A stretch of DNA of 64,000 nt from Plasticicumulans lactativorans (GTDB lineage Bacteria; Pseudomonadota; Gammaproteobacteria; Competibacterales; Competibacteraceae). Both the position numbers and the translations under genes were made by a program. The notes beneath the pieces were generated by a model that saw nothing but the letters and a program-made list of their open reading frames with translations, was not told where the DNA came from and did not search any database. The stretch spans positions 1 through 64,000 of the forward strand of contig NZ_SLWY01000020.1 in NCBI RefSeq assembly GCF_004341245.1, written 5' to 3'. Every line of letters starts with the position of its first letter. The stretch's first letter is position 1. This document shows, piece by piece, positions 35,947 through 48,823 of this stretch.

Positions 35947-36687
35947 GTGAACCTCGCCACCGATGGCCGCATCCTCTGGCGCCTGCTGCGCGGGCAGCCG
36001 CGCCACGGCACCCCCGCCGAGCGCCTCACCGCGTTCTACGGCCCGCAGGCCGCGGCCTACGACGCCTTCCGCGAGCGCCTGCTGCACGGGCGCGCCGAAC
36101 TGCTGCTGGAACTCGCAGCGCGGCTGCCGGGCCATGCGCGGCTGGTCGAGCTCGGCGGCGGCACCGGGCGCAACCTCGCCTTCCTCGGCGCGCGGCTGGC
36201 CGACTTCGAGCGCGTGGAGGTGGTGGACCTGTGCCCGCCGCTGCTCGAACAGGCCCGCCGGCGCTGGCGCGCGTGGCCGAACGTGGTGACGGTCGAGGCC
36301 GACGCCACGCGCTACCGGCCGTCGCAGCCGGTGGACGCGGTGGTCCTGTCCTATGCGCTGACGATGATCCCCGACTGGTTCCTGGCGGTGGACAACGCGC
36401 TGGCGATGCTCGCGCCGGGCGGGCTGCTCGGCGTGGTGGACTTCTACGTCGCCCGGCGCAGCCCGGCGCCGGGGCGGGCGCGGCACCCGGCGCTGGCGCG
36501 CCACGGCTGGCCGGCGTGGTTCGCCCACGACGGCGTACACCCGAGCCCCGACCACCTGCCCTACCTCGAAGCGCGCAGCGCCTGCGTGCACCTGCGCGAG
36601 GGACGCGCCCCGCTGCCCTACCTGCCGGGGCTGCGGGTGCCGTACTACGTCTACATCGGTCGCAAGCCGGACCCGGCCGCGGCCTGA
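35947..36687 (+). CDS. btaB: BtaB-like SAM-dependent N-methyltransferase
   Basis: A 246-residue methyltransferase. SAM motif I is RLVELGGGTGRNLAFLG; VDAVVLSYALTMIPDWFLAVDNAL and LAPGGLLGVVDFYVARR follow as motifs post-II and III. This pattern and the position directly after a btaA-like gene support the BtaB role: three successive methylations of diacylglyceryl-homoserine to the trimethyl betaine lipid. The DUF3419-methyltransferase pair is the usual bacterial arrangement. The C-terminal stretch LPYLPGLRVPYYVYIGRK is rich in aromatics and may contact the membrane. Its stop codon lies in one arm of a hairpin. Confidence 0.82.
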   Translation: MNLATDGRILWRLLRGQPRHGTPAERLTAFYGPQAAAYDAFRERLLHGRAELLLELAARLPGHARLVELGGGTGRNLAFLGARLADFERVEVVDLCPPLLEQARRRWRAWPNVVTVEADATRYRPSQPVDAVVLSYALTMIPDWFLAVDNALAMLAPGGLLGVVDFYVARRSPAPGRARHPALARHGWPAWFAHDGVHPSPDHLPYLEARSACVHLREGRAPLPYLPGLRVPYYVYIGRKPDPAAA

Positions 36688-36725
36688 CACCGGCGGCGGC
36701 GCGAGGCCGGGCCGTGTCGGTGTCA
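36685..36725. terminator. Hairpin at the end of btaB
   Basis: TGACACCG (beginning with the btaB stop codon) pairs perfectly with CGGTGTCA at 36718-36725 across a 25-base GC-rich loop. No T-run follows. It lies between btaB and the convergent decarboxylase gene. Confidence 0.45.
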
Positions 36726-36814
36726 GCGCGGCGCGGGGGGCGCTGCGCCCGTTTTCGGCATGCGTGCGTGTACGCCCGCGAGGTACGGCGCCACTGCGCG
36801 CGGCCCGGGCCGGC

Positions 36815-38464
36815 TCAGCGCTGCGCCGCCGCCTGCTCGCGCTTCAGCCGCAGCTCGCGCTGCGCGGTGACGAAGCGCTGCAGCGTGTCGGAGAGCTGGC
36901 CGGGCTCGATCATCACCTCGATCAGCTCGAACCGGCCGCGCCGCTGCCAGGCGGTCGACAGCGCCGCGTGCAGCTCGGCGCGCGTGCGCACGCGCGTGCC
37001 GATGCCGCCCAGCGCGTCCGCCAGTTCGGCGAAGCGCCACTCGCCGAGGGCGTTGAAGCCCGATTCCGGCTGGAACACGCGCAGCATCTCCCAGCTCGCG
37101 TTGTTGAACAGCACCACGATCGGGTCCCAGCCGTAGCGCTTGCAGTTGCCGAGCTCCCAGCCGGTCATCTGGAAGGCGCCGTCGCCGACCAGGATCAGCG
37201 GGCGCTGGCCGGTGCTCGCCTGCAGCCCGAGCCCGGCGGGCACGCCGAAGCCCATCGTCGCGTAGTAGCCGGGCGCGGTCAGCGCGGTGTTGGCCATGCT
37301 CAGCGCGGTGAACAGGCAGTCGCCCATGTCGGAGGCGATCGGCAGCGCGCCGTGGTTGTTCATCATGAAGGCGAGCGCTGCGGCGACGTCACGCGGGCAC
37401 ACCGGCGCGTCGTCGACGAAGGCTTCGAGCGCCGGTGCGGGCTCCAGCAGCGGCGCCGCGCTGGCGAGCGTGGTGTCACCGATCTGCGCGAGCAGCGCGT
37501 CGACCAGCGCCGCGAGCGGGATGTTGGGGTACTGGTGATAGCCGATCTGCACCTGGCGGTCGGCGGCGTGGATCGCCTTGCGCAGGTCGATCTGCTTCGA
37601 CGAGACGCCGAAGTTGGTGTCGCACATCAGCACGCCGAGCATCAGCAGGCAGTCGGCGTCCTCGATCAGCGTGGTGATCGCGGCGTCGCCGGCGCTGCCG
37701 AGGTAGGTGCCGGCGACCGCCACGCCGGCCTCGGCGAGCAGGCCGCGGCCCATGAAGGTGGTCACCACCGGGATGCCGAGGCGCGCCGCGAGCGCCGCGA
37801 CGCCGGCCTCGACGCCGTAGCGGCGCACCTCGATGTCGACCAGCAGCGCCGGGCGTGCGGCGGTGCGCAGGCGTTCGAGGACCTCGGCGGCGGCCGCCGC
37901 CACCGCCTCGGGGTCGAACGGCGTCGGCGGCAGCACCGGCACCTCGTCGCAGGGCGCCGCGACCATGTCGCGCGGCACCTCGATCAGCACCGGGCGCGAC
38001 TGCTCGCGGCAGGCGCGCAGCACGCGCGCGATCTCGGCCGGCGCGCTGGCGGCGTCGTCGAGGCGGCACTGCGCGCAGGTGATCTCGCGGAAGATCGCGA
38101 ACTGCGAATCGGTGGTCTTGACCTGGTGGTGCAGCAGCATGCCCGAGCGCACCTCGGCGGCGCCCGGCGCGCCCGAGATCACCACCAGCGGCGAGCGCTC
38201 GGCGTAGGCGCCGGCGACCGGGTTGATCATGTTCAGCGCACCGGCGCCGTAGGTGACCGCCGCCACGCCGAGCTTGCCGTTGAAGCGCCCGGCGGCGTCG
38301 GCGGCGAAGCCGATGCCGGGCTCGTGCGACAGCGTGTACAGCGGCAGCACGCCGCTTTCCTCGATCTGCTTGAAGAACGGCAGCGCGAAGTCGCCGGGGA
38401 TGCCGAAGATTTCGGTGGCACCGTGGTCGCGCAGGGCGTGCAGCAGTCGCTGGGACAGGTTCAT
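36815..38464 (-). CDS. Thiamine-pyrophosphate decarboxylase, phenylpyruvate/indolepyruvate type
   Basis: A 549-residue ThDP enzyme starting at the ATG at 38464. The cofactor-activating Glu is in TLSHEPG (Glu48), the paired catalytic His in LLHHQVKT (His112-113) and the metal/ThDP motif in LVGDGAFQMTGWELGNCKRYG, ending in NN (near 423-452). The HH pair separates 2-oxo acid decarboxylases of the IpdC/PPDC group from acetolactate synthases. It converts phenylpyruvate to phenylacetaldehyde (or indolepyruvate to indoleacetaldehyde). Divergently, 270 bp away, lies a TyrR-type regulator, the usual partner of phenylalanine catabolism in denitrifying betaproteobacteria. Phenylpyruvate is therefore the favoured substrate; auxin synthesis is an alternative. 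Confidence 0.85.
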   Translation of the reverse strand: MNLSQRLLHALRDHGATEIFGIPGDFALPFFKQIEESGVLPLYTLSHEPGIGFAADAAGRFNGKLGVAAVTYGAGALNMINPVAGAYAERSPLVVISGAPGAAEVRSGMLLHHQVKTTDSQFAIFREITCAQCRLDDAASAPAEIARVLRACREQSRPVLIEVPRDMVAAPCDEVPVLPPTPFDPEAVAAAAAEVLERLRTAARPALLVDIEVRRYGVEAGVAALAARLGIPVVTTFMGRGLLAEAGVAVAGTYLGSAGDAAITTLIEDADCLLMLGVLMCDTNFGVSSKQIDLRKAIHAADRQVQIGYHQYPNIPLAALVDALLAQIGDTTLASAAPLLEPAPALEAFVDDAPVCPRDVAAALAFMMNNHGALPIASDMGDCLFTALSMANTALTAPGYYATMGFGVPAGLGLQASTGQRPLILVGDGAFQMTGWELGNCKRYGWDPIVVLFNNASWEMLRVFQPESGFNALGEWRFAELADALGGIGTRVRTRAELHAALSTAWQRRGRFELIEVMIEPGQLSDTLQRFVTAQRELRLKREQAAAQR

Positions 38465-38734
38465 CGCGGGGGCTCCTCGCTGGCCGGGGCGCACGGTGCG
38501 CCGTGAGGGGTTTTAGCGTATGCGCAGCGCCGGCGCCGCATCGCCACGGCGTCGGCGGGCGTGGCACGCCCTGCCCGGCCGTCCGCGGAGGCGGCGTCAA
38601 GGAGATTTGACGGGGTTGCGAAATAAGTGGCTTAGACCATGTAAGTTATGGAAATTTGGCAATGCTCCTCAGCGTAAACTATCACTATGGAGCGTACACC
38701 ACAGAGAACGCAGGGAAGGGGAGGAGGAGTCCGT
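38465..38734. promoter_or_regulatory. Divergent promoter region between decarboxylase and tyrR
   Basis: This is an AT-richer 270-bp region in a very GC-rich setting. A possible tyrR promoter is TTGGCA (38656-38661), 18 bp, TATCAC (38680-38685). Half-sites similar to TGTAA lie at 38639-38643, but I do not find a full TGTAAA-N6-TTTACA TyrR box. The tyrR ribosome site GGAGGAG lies 8 bp before the ATG at 38735. Confidence 0.4.
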
Positions 38735-40273
38735 ATGCGCTTACAGGTGAATTTCGAAGACCGGGTCGGCATCGGCACCGCGGTGCTCACCGTGCTCGCC
38801 CGCCACAACATCAACCTCGACGGCCTGGAGATGCTGACGCAGACCGACCGCCGCGGCGCCCTGTTCATGTACGCCGCGGCGATGAAGCTCGACGATCTGC
38901 AGCGCGTCACCGTGGAGATCCGCGCCGTCCCCGGCGTGCTCGACGTGCGCCCGATCCCGCTCTTGCCGAGCGAGCGCAAGCAGTCGGAGCTGCGCACGCT
39001 GCTGTCGGCGCTGCCGGCACCGGTGCTGTCGGTCGATCTGCAGGGGCGGGTGATCGTCGCCAACGAGGCCGCGCAGCAACTGCTCAAGCTGAAGGGCGCC
39101 GACGGCCAGGGCACGGCGCTGGCGCCGCTGGTCGACAACCTCGACCTGGTGGAGCTGATCGACAAGCTCGACCGCAGCCGCTACGGCGTGCAGCTCGCGG
39201 TGCGCGGGCAGGCGCTGCTCGCCGACGTGTTCCCGGTGCTGGTGCCGGTCGGCAAGATCGGCAAGTCGCTGTCGGGCGCGGTGCTGGTGCTGCACGGCGG
39301 CGCGGCGACGCCGGTGGAGTGCGGCGCCGACCTCGCCGGCTTCCAGTCGATCACCCACGAATCGGCGTCGATGCGTGCGCTGATCCGCCAGGCGCGGCGC
39401 ATGGCGCCACTGCCGGCACCGCTGCTGATCCACGGCGCCACCGGCACCGGCAAGGCCGCGCTCGCGCACGCCTGCCACCTCGCCGGGCCGCGCCGCGAGG
39501 CGCCGTTCCTGCGCCTGAACGCCGCCGACCTGGCCGAGGACAGCGCCGAGCAGATCCTCTTCGGCGCCGGCGAGCAGCCGGGGCTGCTGGAGCAGGGCGC
39601 CGGCGGCACGCTGTTCCTCAACGAGGTCGCCGGGCTGAGCACGGGGCTGCAGCTCAAGCTGCTCGGTTTCCTGCAGACCGGGCGCTTCCGCCGCGTCGGC
39701 GCGCTGCAGTCGTGGCGCAGCGACGTGCGCGTGATCGCCGCCACCCGCGAGGACCTCGCCGAGCGCTGCCGCGAGGGGCGCTTCCGCGACGACCTCTACT
39801 ACCACCTCAACGTGCTCAGCCTGCAGGTGCCGCAACTGCACGAGCGCCAGGCCGACATCCTGCCGATCGCGCAGGCGGCGATCGAGGCGGCGAGCCGCCA
39901 GCTCGGCATCGCGCCGCCGCGGCTGACCGCCGAGGCCGAGCAGGCGCTGCTCGCCCACCCGTGGCCGGGCAACGTGCGCCAGCTCGAAAACACCGTGCTG
40001 CGCGCGGTGACCGTCGCCGAGGCCGGTGCGATCACCGCCGAGCACCTCGCGCTCGGCCCCGCCGAGTCGGCCGACGAGGTCAGCGACGCGCTGTTCGCCG
40101 GCACCCTCGCCGATGCCGTCGCGCGGCTCGAACGGCTGATGCTGACGCGCCTCTATCCGAGCCACCCGAGCACGCGCCAGCTCGCCCGCCGCCTCGGCCT
40201 GTCGCACACCGCGATCGCCAACAAGCTGCGCCAGTACGGCATCGCCGGCGGCGCGGCGGCGTCGCGCAACTAG
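38735..40273 (+). CDS. tyrR: TyrR-type transcriptional regulator (ACT-PAS-AAA-HTH)
   Basis: A 512-residue regulator. The ATG at 38735 is chosen because GGAGGAG stands just before it and the N-terminus RLQVNFEDRVGI matches TyrR. Domains in order: ACT (1-70), PAS (about 85-180, LPAPVLSVDLQGRVIVANEAA), AAA+ (about 205-430, with ATGTGKAALAHACHLAG as P-loop near 232) and a Fis-type HTH at the end (TRQLARRLGLSHTAIANKLRQYG). The GAFTGA loop that contacts sigma-54 is missing, as in E. coli TyrR, so it most likely acts on sigma-70 promoters in response to aromatic amino acids. The divergent decarboxylase is the obvious target. Confidence 0.88.
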   Translation: MRLQVNFEDRVGIGTAVLTVLARHNINLDGLEMLTQTDRRGALFMYAAAMKLDDLQRVTVEIRAVPGVLDVRPIPLLPSERKQSELRTLLSALPAPVLSVDLQGRVIVANEAAQQLLKLKGADGQGTALAPLVDNLDLVELIDKLDRSRYGVQLAVRGQALLADVFPVLVPVGKIGKSLSGAVLVLHGGAATPVECGADLAGFQSITHESASMRALIRQARRMAPLPAPLLIHGATGTGKAALAHACHLAGPRREAPFLRLNAADLAEDSAEQILFGAGEQPGLLEQGAGGTLFLNEVAGLSTGLQLKLLGFLQTGRFRRVGALQSWRSDVRVIAATREDLAERCREGRFRDDLYYHLNVLSLQVPQLHERQADILPIAQAAIEAASRQLGIAPPRLTAEAEQALLAHPWPGNVRQLENTVLRAVTVAEAGAITAEHLALGPAESADEVSDALFAGTLADAVARLERLMLTRLYPSHPSTRQLARRLGLSHTAIANKLRQYGIAGGAAASRN

Positions 40274-40289
40274 GGCGCCGGCGCGGCCC

Positions 40290-41216
40290 TCAGCCGGCCT
40301 CGTCGGCGTGCGTCCACTGGCGCTCGGCGGCGAGGCGCTCGCGCAGGAAGTCGATCAGCGCGCGGGTCTTCGCCGGCAGCTGCCGGCCCTGCGGGGTGAC
40401 CGCGTGGATGCCGATGCCGTCGCGGCACCAGTCGGTGAGCACCGGCTGCAGGTGCCCGGCGGCGATGTCGGCGGCCACCATGAAGCGCGGCGGGTAGGTC
40501 AGCCCTAGGCCGGCGCGCGCGGCGTTGCGCAGCGCGATGCCGGTGCTGCGCAGGTTGCCCGACACCCGCACCGTCACCACGCCGTCGGGGCCGGTGAAGC
40601 GCCATTCGTCGCGCCGGCCGCGGTGGTGGCGGTAGGTCAGGCAGTTGTGGCCGGAGAGCTCCGCGGGGTGGCGCGGCACGCCGTGGCGGGCGAAGTACGC
40701 CGGCGCGCCGACCACGACGACGTCGGTGGTCGCCAGGCGCCGCGCGACCAGGGTCGAGTCCTCCAGCGCGCCGATGCGGATGGCGAGGTCGTAGCCGCCG
40801 TCGACGAGGTCGACGAAGCGGTCGTCGAGGTCCATGTCGACCACCAGGCCGGGGTGGGCGGCGAGGAACTCGGCGAGCAGCGGCGCCACGTACAGCTCGC
40901 CGAAGGTCACCGGCGCGGCGAGGCGCAGCACGCCGCGCGGGCGCTCGCCGAAGTCGGCGACGCGCGCCTCGGCCTCGGCGAGGGTGTCGCGCACCTGCAC
41001 GCAGTAGCCGAAGTAGGCCTCGCCGGGCTCGGTCAGGCTGAGCCGGCGCGTGGTGCGGTTGAGCAGGCGCGCGCCGAGGCGCGCTTCGAGCGCGGCGATG
41101 CGCTTGCTGACCAGCGAGCGCGACAGGTCGAGTTCGAGCGCCGCGGCGCTCAGCCCGCCCCGCTCGACGACGCAGGCGAACAGCAGCATGTCGTCGATGG
41201 TGGCCGTCTGCCGCAT
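40290..41216 (-). CDS. LysR-family transcriptional regulator
   Basis: A 308-residue regulator from the ATG at 41216; the longer frame upstream lacks family similarity. The N-terminal winged HTH is IDDMLLFACVVERGGLSAAALELDLSRSLVSKRIAALEARLGARLLNRTTRRLSLTEPG, the standard LysR signature given here only by its ends and centre (SAAALELDLSRSLVSKRI). The effector domain follows (ADFGERPRGVLRLAAPVTFG, IRIGALEDSTLVARRL). It resembles CrgA-type regulators of oxidative or electrophile stress. It is divergent from a cytochrome b561-yceI pair with 121 bp between, so those two genes are the likely targets. Confidence 0.9.
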   Translation of the reverse strand: MRQTATIDDMLLFACVVERGGLSAAALELDLSRSLVSKRIAALEARLGARLLNRTTRRLSLTEPGEAYFGYCVQVRDTLAEAEARVADFGERPRGVLRLAAPVTFGELYVAPLLAEFLAAHPGLVVDMDLDDRFVDLVDGGYDLAIRIGALEDSTLVARRLATTDVVVVGAPAYFARHGVPRHPAELSGHNCLTYRHHRGRRDEWRFTGPDGVVTVRVSGNLRSTGIALRNAARAGLGLTYPPRFMVAADIAAGHLQPVLTDWCRDGIGIHAVTPQGRQLPAKTRALIDFLRERLAAERQWTHADEAG

Positions 41217-41251
41217 GGATTGTCGCCTCCGGTTCAACAATGATGTGACGA

Positions 41252-41273
41252 TGCGAGCGGTTATCGCTTGCGA
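41252..41273. promoter_or_regulatory. Possible LysR-binding imperfect inverted repeat
   Basis: GCGAGCG and CGCTTGC, one mismatch from a perfect inverted repeat, are separated by GTTAT. The site lies midway between the divergent lysR and cytochrome b561 genes. The assignment rests on position and symmetry only. Confidence 0.35.
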
Positions 41274-41337
41274 ATCACGTGCTAGGCTGATTTCACTTCG
41301 CGGGCCGGACCCGCGCCGCCTTCCGCGAGTCCCGACC

Positions 41338-41892
41338 ATGCTGACCAACTCGCCCGACCGCTACGGCACCGTCGCCCGCGCGCTGCACTGGACGATCGCG
41401 CTGCTGATCCTCGCGCTGATCCCGCTCGGCTGGTACATGAGCGGGCTCGACTACTACGACCCCGCCTACCGCTGGGCGCCGAGCCTGCACCGCTCGACCG
41501 GCCTGCTGGTGCTGGTGCTGGCGCTCGTGCGCATCGCCTGGGCGCTGCTCGACCGCGCCCCGCCGCTCGCCGCGAGCCTCAAGCCCTGGGAGCGCCTGGG
41601 GGCGAAGCTCGGCCACCGCGTGCTGTACCTGATGACCGTGCTGATCCCGGTGAGCGGCTACCTGGTGTCGACCGCCGACGGCCACCCGGTGCAGGTGTTC
41701 GGCCTGTTCGAACTCCCGGCGCTGCTGACGGTCGACGAAGCCGTGGCCGAGGTGTTCGACAGCGCCCACGTGCTGTTCGCCTGGGGCACGCTGGCCGTGG
41801 TGGTGGTGCATGCCGCCGCCGCGCTCAAGCATCAGCTCATCGACCGCGACGGCACGCTGAGCCGCATGGCCGGCCGCGCGCCGCGCCGCTGA
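41338..41892 (+). CDS. Cytochrome b561 family protein
   Basis: A 184-residue integral membrane haem protein of the bacterial b561 (YodB/CybB) type. It has four hydrophobic helices, with candidate haem-ligand histidines in ARALHWTIALLIL, SLHRSTGLLVL, LGHRVLYL and AAAALKHQLIDRDG. Such proteins pass electrons between the quinone pool and superoxide or other acceptors. It is followed 71 bp later by yceI on the same strand. This b561-YceI pairing is common and has been linked to isoprenoid quinone handling. The LysR gene upstream is divergent. Confidence 0.9.
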   Translation: MLTNSPDRYGTVARALHWTIALLILALIPLGWYMSGLDYYDPAYRWAPSLHRSTGLLVLVLALVRIAWALLDRAPPLAASLKPWERLGAKLGHRVLYLMTVLIPVSGYLVSTADGHPVQVFGLFELPALLTVDEAVAEVFDSAHVLFAWGTLAVVVVHAAAALKHQLIDRDGTLSRMAGRAPRR

Positions 41893-41963
41893 CCTGTTCC
41901 GACCGCGCCCGCGGGCGCGCTTTTGCATTGCCATCCGCCCAACGACTACGGAGATCATCCGCC

Positions 41964-42548
41964 ATGCGTCACAGTCTTGTCCGCCGTTCCCTGCTGGCCG
42001 CCGGCCTCGCCGCCGCCTTCGCCTTCGGCAGCGCCCAGGCCGCCGAGAACTACAAGATCGATCCGAACCACTCGTTCGTCACCTTCGAGATCTCGCACCT
42101 GGGCTTCAGCATGCTGCAGGGCCGCTTCAACAAGCTCGAAGGCAGCTTCAGCTACGACGCCGCCCAGCCGGCCGCCTCGAAGATCGCGGCGACGGTCAGG
42201 ACCGACACGGTGGACACCAACTTCGCCGAGCGCGACAAGCACCTGCGCGAGAAGTACCTCGACGTCAAGGACTTCCCCGAGGCGAAGTTCGTCAGCACCA
42301 AGTTCACCGACAAGGGCGACGGCAAGGCCACGCTCGACGGCGACCTGACGCTGCACGGCGTGACCAAGCCGGTGAGCGTGGCGCTCGAGTTCGTCGGCGC
42401 CGGCGACGACCCCTGGGGGGGCTACCGCCGCGGCTACACCGGCACCACGACGGTCAAGCGCAGCGACTTCGGCATGACCCAGCCGCTCGGCCCGAAGGCC
42501 GACAGCGTGGCGCTGAAGTTCATCATCGAGGGCGTCCGCGAGAAGTGA
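41964..42548 (+). CDS. yceI: YceI-family periplasmic lipid-binding protein
   Basis: A 194-residue secreted protein. The ATG at 41964 begins a signal peptide (RRSLLAAGLAAAFAFGSAQA). The mature part starts ENYKIDPNHSFVTFEISHLGFS, the YceI lipocalin-like signature, and continues with DTVDTNFAERDKHLREKYLDV and LTLHGVTKPVSV. YceI proteins bind polyisoprenoid chains such as ubiquinone tails in an eight-strand barrel. It is coupled to the b561 gene, so the pair may handle quinones or base/oxidative stress. A strong terminator follows 27 bp after the stop. Confidence 0.92.
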   Translation: MRHSLVRRSLLAAGLAAAFAFGSAQAAENYKIDPNHSFVTFEISHLGFSMLQGRFNKLEGSFSYDAAQPAASKIAATVRTDTVDTNFAERDKHLREKYLDVKDFPEAKFVSTKFTDKGDGKATLDGDLTLHGVTKPVSVALEFVGAGDDPWGGYRRGYTGTTTVKRSDFGMTQPLGPKADSVALKFIIEGVREK

Positions 42549-42574
42549 TGCCGGCGCCGTACCGGTAGCGCACG

Positions 42575-42596
42575 CGGCCGCCCCCCGGGGCGGCCG
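42575..42596 (+). terminator. Terminator after yceI
   Basis: A 22-bp perfect palindrome, CGGCCGCCCC-CC-less centre-GGGGCGGCCG, is followed by TTGCGTTT. It lies 27 bp beyond the yceI stop and 118 bp before sdaA. Confidence 0.7.
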
Positions 42597-42713
42597 TTGC
42601 GTTTGCGCGGCTCGCGGCGGCGCCATTTGGCGCCCGGCGGGGCGGGCGTGTGTCTAAGCTTGGCGCAGCGCCCCTTCCCACGACCTTGCCGCCGCGACGG
42701 CCGGAGGACCTCC

Positions 42714-44093
<1,380 letters not shown>

Positions 44094-44219
44094 GCGCCAC
44101 ACCCGGCGCGCGCGCGTGCGGCCCCCGCGAGGTGCGCGGCACGCGCGGAAACGCCGCGGAATCCGTATAAGGTGCCGCCTGTCGCGGCCGGCAGCGGCCG
44201 CCCCTGTGAGGAGAGTCCC

Positions 44220-47084
<2,865 letters not shown>

Positions 47085-47105
47085 GCCGGCACAGGAGACG
47101 CCCCG

Positions 47106-47627
47106 ATGCAGACTTCGCTCGTACTCACCGTGATCGGCCCGGACCGCCCCGGGCTGGTGGAAAGCCTCGCGCGCACCGTCGCCGCGCACGGCGGCAACTG
47201 GACCGAGAGCCGCATGGCCGAACTCGCCGGCCAGTTCGCCGGCATCCTGCGCGTGGTGCTGCCGGCCGCGCAGGTCGACGCGCTGGCCACGGCGCTGCAG
47301 GCGCTGGAGGCCGACGGCCTGCGCGTGCAGATCGCCCGGAGCCAGGCGGCGGGCGCCGCCGCGGCGCGTGCGCTCACGCTCGACCTGGTCGGGCAGGACC
47401 GCCCGGGCATCGTGCGCGAGATCGCCGCCGCGCTGGCGCGCCTCGGCGTCAGCATCGACGAGCTGCACACCCGCGTCGCCAGCGCGTCGATGTCCGGCGA
47501 GACGCTGTTCGAGGCGCACGCGCGGCTCGCGGTGCCGGCCACGCTCGGCCTCGCCGACCTGCGCGGCGCGCTGGAGGCGCTCGCCAACGAGATGATGGTC
47601 GACCTGACGCTCGACGACCTCGCCTGA
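47106..47627 (+). CDS. gcvR: GcvR-like double ACT-domain regulator
   Basis: A 173-residue protein made of two ACT domains: SLVLTVIGPDRPGLVESLAR at the N-terminus and LTLDLVGQDRPGIVREIAAAL in the second half, each with the DRPG loop that binds small amino acids. In E. coli, GcvR binds glycine and restrains the activator GcvA. Here it lies between gcvP and gcvT, 21 bp after the first and 28 bp before the second, so a glycine-sensing role fits. No gcvA-like LysR gene is adjacent; the LysR gene at 40290 is too far and differently placed to claim. Confidence 0.85.
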   Translation: MQTSLVLTVIGPDRPGLVESLARTVAAHGGNWTESRMAELAGQFAGILRVVLPAAQVDALATALQALEADGLRVQIARSQAAGAAAARALTLDLVGQDRPGIVREIAAALARLGVSIDELHTRVASASMSGETLFEAHARLAVPATLGLADLRGALEALANEMMVDLTLDDLA

Positions 47628-47655
47628 GCACCGCCGTCCCCACCCGGAGCCCGCC

Positions 47656-48777
47656 ATGACCGACACCGACAACCTCGCGCGCACCCCGCTGTACGCGCTG
47701 CACCTCGAACTCGGCGCCCGCATGGTGCCCTTCGCCGGCTATGCGATGCCGGTGCAGTACCCCGCCGGCATCCTCAAGGAGCACCTGCACTGCCGCGCGC
47801 AGGCCGGGCTGTTCGACGTCTCGCACATGGGCCAGGTGCGGCTCGCCGGCGCCGAGGCCGCCGCCGCACTCGAAACCCTGGTGCCGGTGGACATCGTCGA
47901 CCTGCCGCTCGGCCAGCAGCGCTATGCGCTGTTCACCGACGAACGCGGCGGCATCCTCGACGACCTGATGGTGGTGCGCGAGCCCGACGGGCTGTTCCTG
48001 GTGGTCAACGCCGCCTGCAAGGCGCAGGATCTCGCGCACCTGCGCACGCAGCTCGGCGCGCGCTGCGACGTCGACGAGCTCGCCGACCGCGCGCTGCTCG
48101 CGCTGCAGGGGCCGGCGGCGGGCGCGGTGCTCGAACGCCTCGCCCCGGCGGTCGTCGGCATGGTGTTCATGACCGCGCGCCGCGTCGACGTCGCCGGCAT
48201 CCCCTGCCTGGTGACGCGCTCGGGCTACACCGGCGAGGACGGCTTCGAGATCTCGGTGCCGGCGGCGCAGGCCGAGGCGCTCGCCCGCGCGCTGCTGGCA
48301 GCGCCCGAGGTCGCCCCGATCGGCCTCGGCGCGCGCGACTCGCTGCGCCTGGAGGCGGGGCTGTGCCTGTACGGCCACGACATCGACACCACCACGACCC
48401 CGGTCGAGGCGGCGCTGCTGTGGGCGATGCAGAAGGTCCGCCGCAGCGGCGGCGCGCGCGCCGGCGGCTTCCCGGGCGCCGACGTCATCCTGCGCCAGCT
48501 CGCCGAGGGGGTGGCGCGCAAGCGCGTCGGCCTGGTCGGCGAGGGCAAGCAGCCGGTGCGCGAGGGCGCCGAGCTGAGCACCGCCGACGGTCGCCCGGTC
48601 GGGCGCGTCACCAGCGGCGGCTTCGGCCCCAGCGCCGGGCGGCCGGTGATGCTGGGCTACGTCGAAACCGCCTGCGCCGAGCCCGGCACCGCGCTCGTCG
48701 CCAGCGTGCGCGGCAAGGCGGTGGCGGTGACGGTGTGCCGCACGCCGTTCGTGCCGCAGCGCTACTACCGCGGCTGA
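47656..48777 (+). CDS. gcvT: Aminomethyltransferase (glycine cleavage T-protein)
   Basis: A 373-residue folate-dependent enzyme. The N-terminus RTPLYALHLELGARMVPFAGYAMPVQY, with the GLFDVSHMGQV motif shortly after, is standard GcvT. The catalytic Asp region appears as YTGEDGFEISVP, and RDSLRLEAGLCLYGHDID is the C-terminal folate-site signature. It releases ammonia from the aminomethyl-lipoyl GcvH and makes 5,10-methylene-tetrahydrofolate, feeding one-carbon metabolism (and indirectly MetH). It is the last gene of the sdaA-gcvP-gcvR-gcvT run and is followed by a strong hairpin shared with convergent ridA. Confidence 0.96.
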   Translation: MTDTDNLARTPLYALHLELGARMVPFAGYAMPVQYPAGILKEHLHCRAQAGLFDVSHMGQVRLAGAEAAAALETLVPVDIVDLPLGQQRYALFTDERGGILDDLMVVREPDGLFLVVNAACKAQDLAHLRTQLGARCDVDELADRALLALQGPAAGAVLERLAPAVVGMVFMTARRVDVAGIPCLVTRSGYTGEDGFEISVPAAQAEALARALLAAPEVAPIGLGARDSLRLEAGLCLYGHDIDTTTTPVEAALLWAMQKVRRSGGARAGGFPGADVILRQLAEGVARKRVGLVGEGKQPVREGAELSTADGRPVGRVTSGGFGPSAGRPVMLGYVETACAEPGTALVASVRGKAVAVTVCRTPFVPQRYYRG

Positions 48778-48790
48778 GGCATGCGGCCGC

Positions 48791-48810
48791 GGCCCGCCGT
48801 GCGGCGGGCC
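48791..48810. terminator. Bidirectional terminator-like hairpin
   Basis: GGCCCGCC-gtgc-GGCGGGCC is a perfect 8-bp stem between convergent gcvT and ridA. It lacks a T-run on either side. Confidence 0.5.
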
Positions 48811-48823
48811 ACGCGCCGCGCGT

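Noticed and set aside
38600-38735. Classical TyrR box in the divergent promoter
   Set aside because: TGTAA-like half sites occur, but no TGTAAA-N6-TTTACA pair is present.
42549-42713. Glycine riboswitch before sdaA or gcvP
   Set aside because: The space before sdaA is taken by a terminator and GC-rich leader, and 44094-44219 is too short; no paired aptamer pattern is visible in either.
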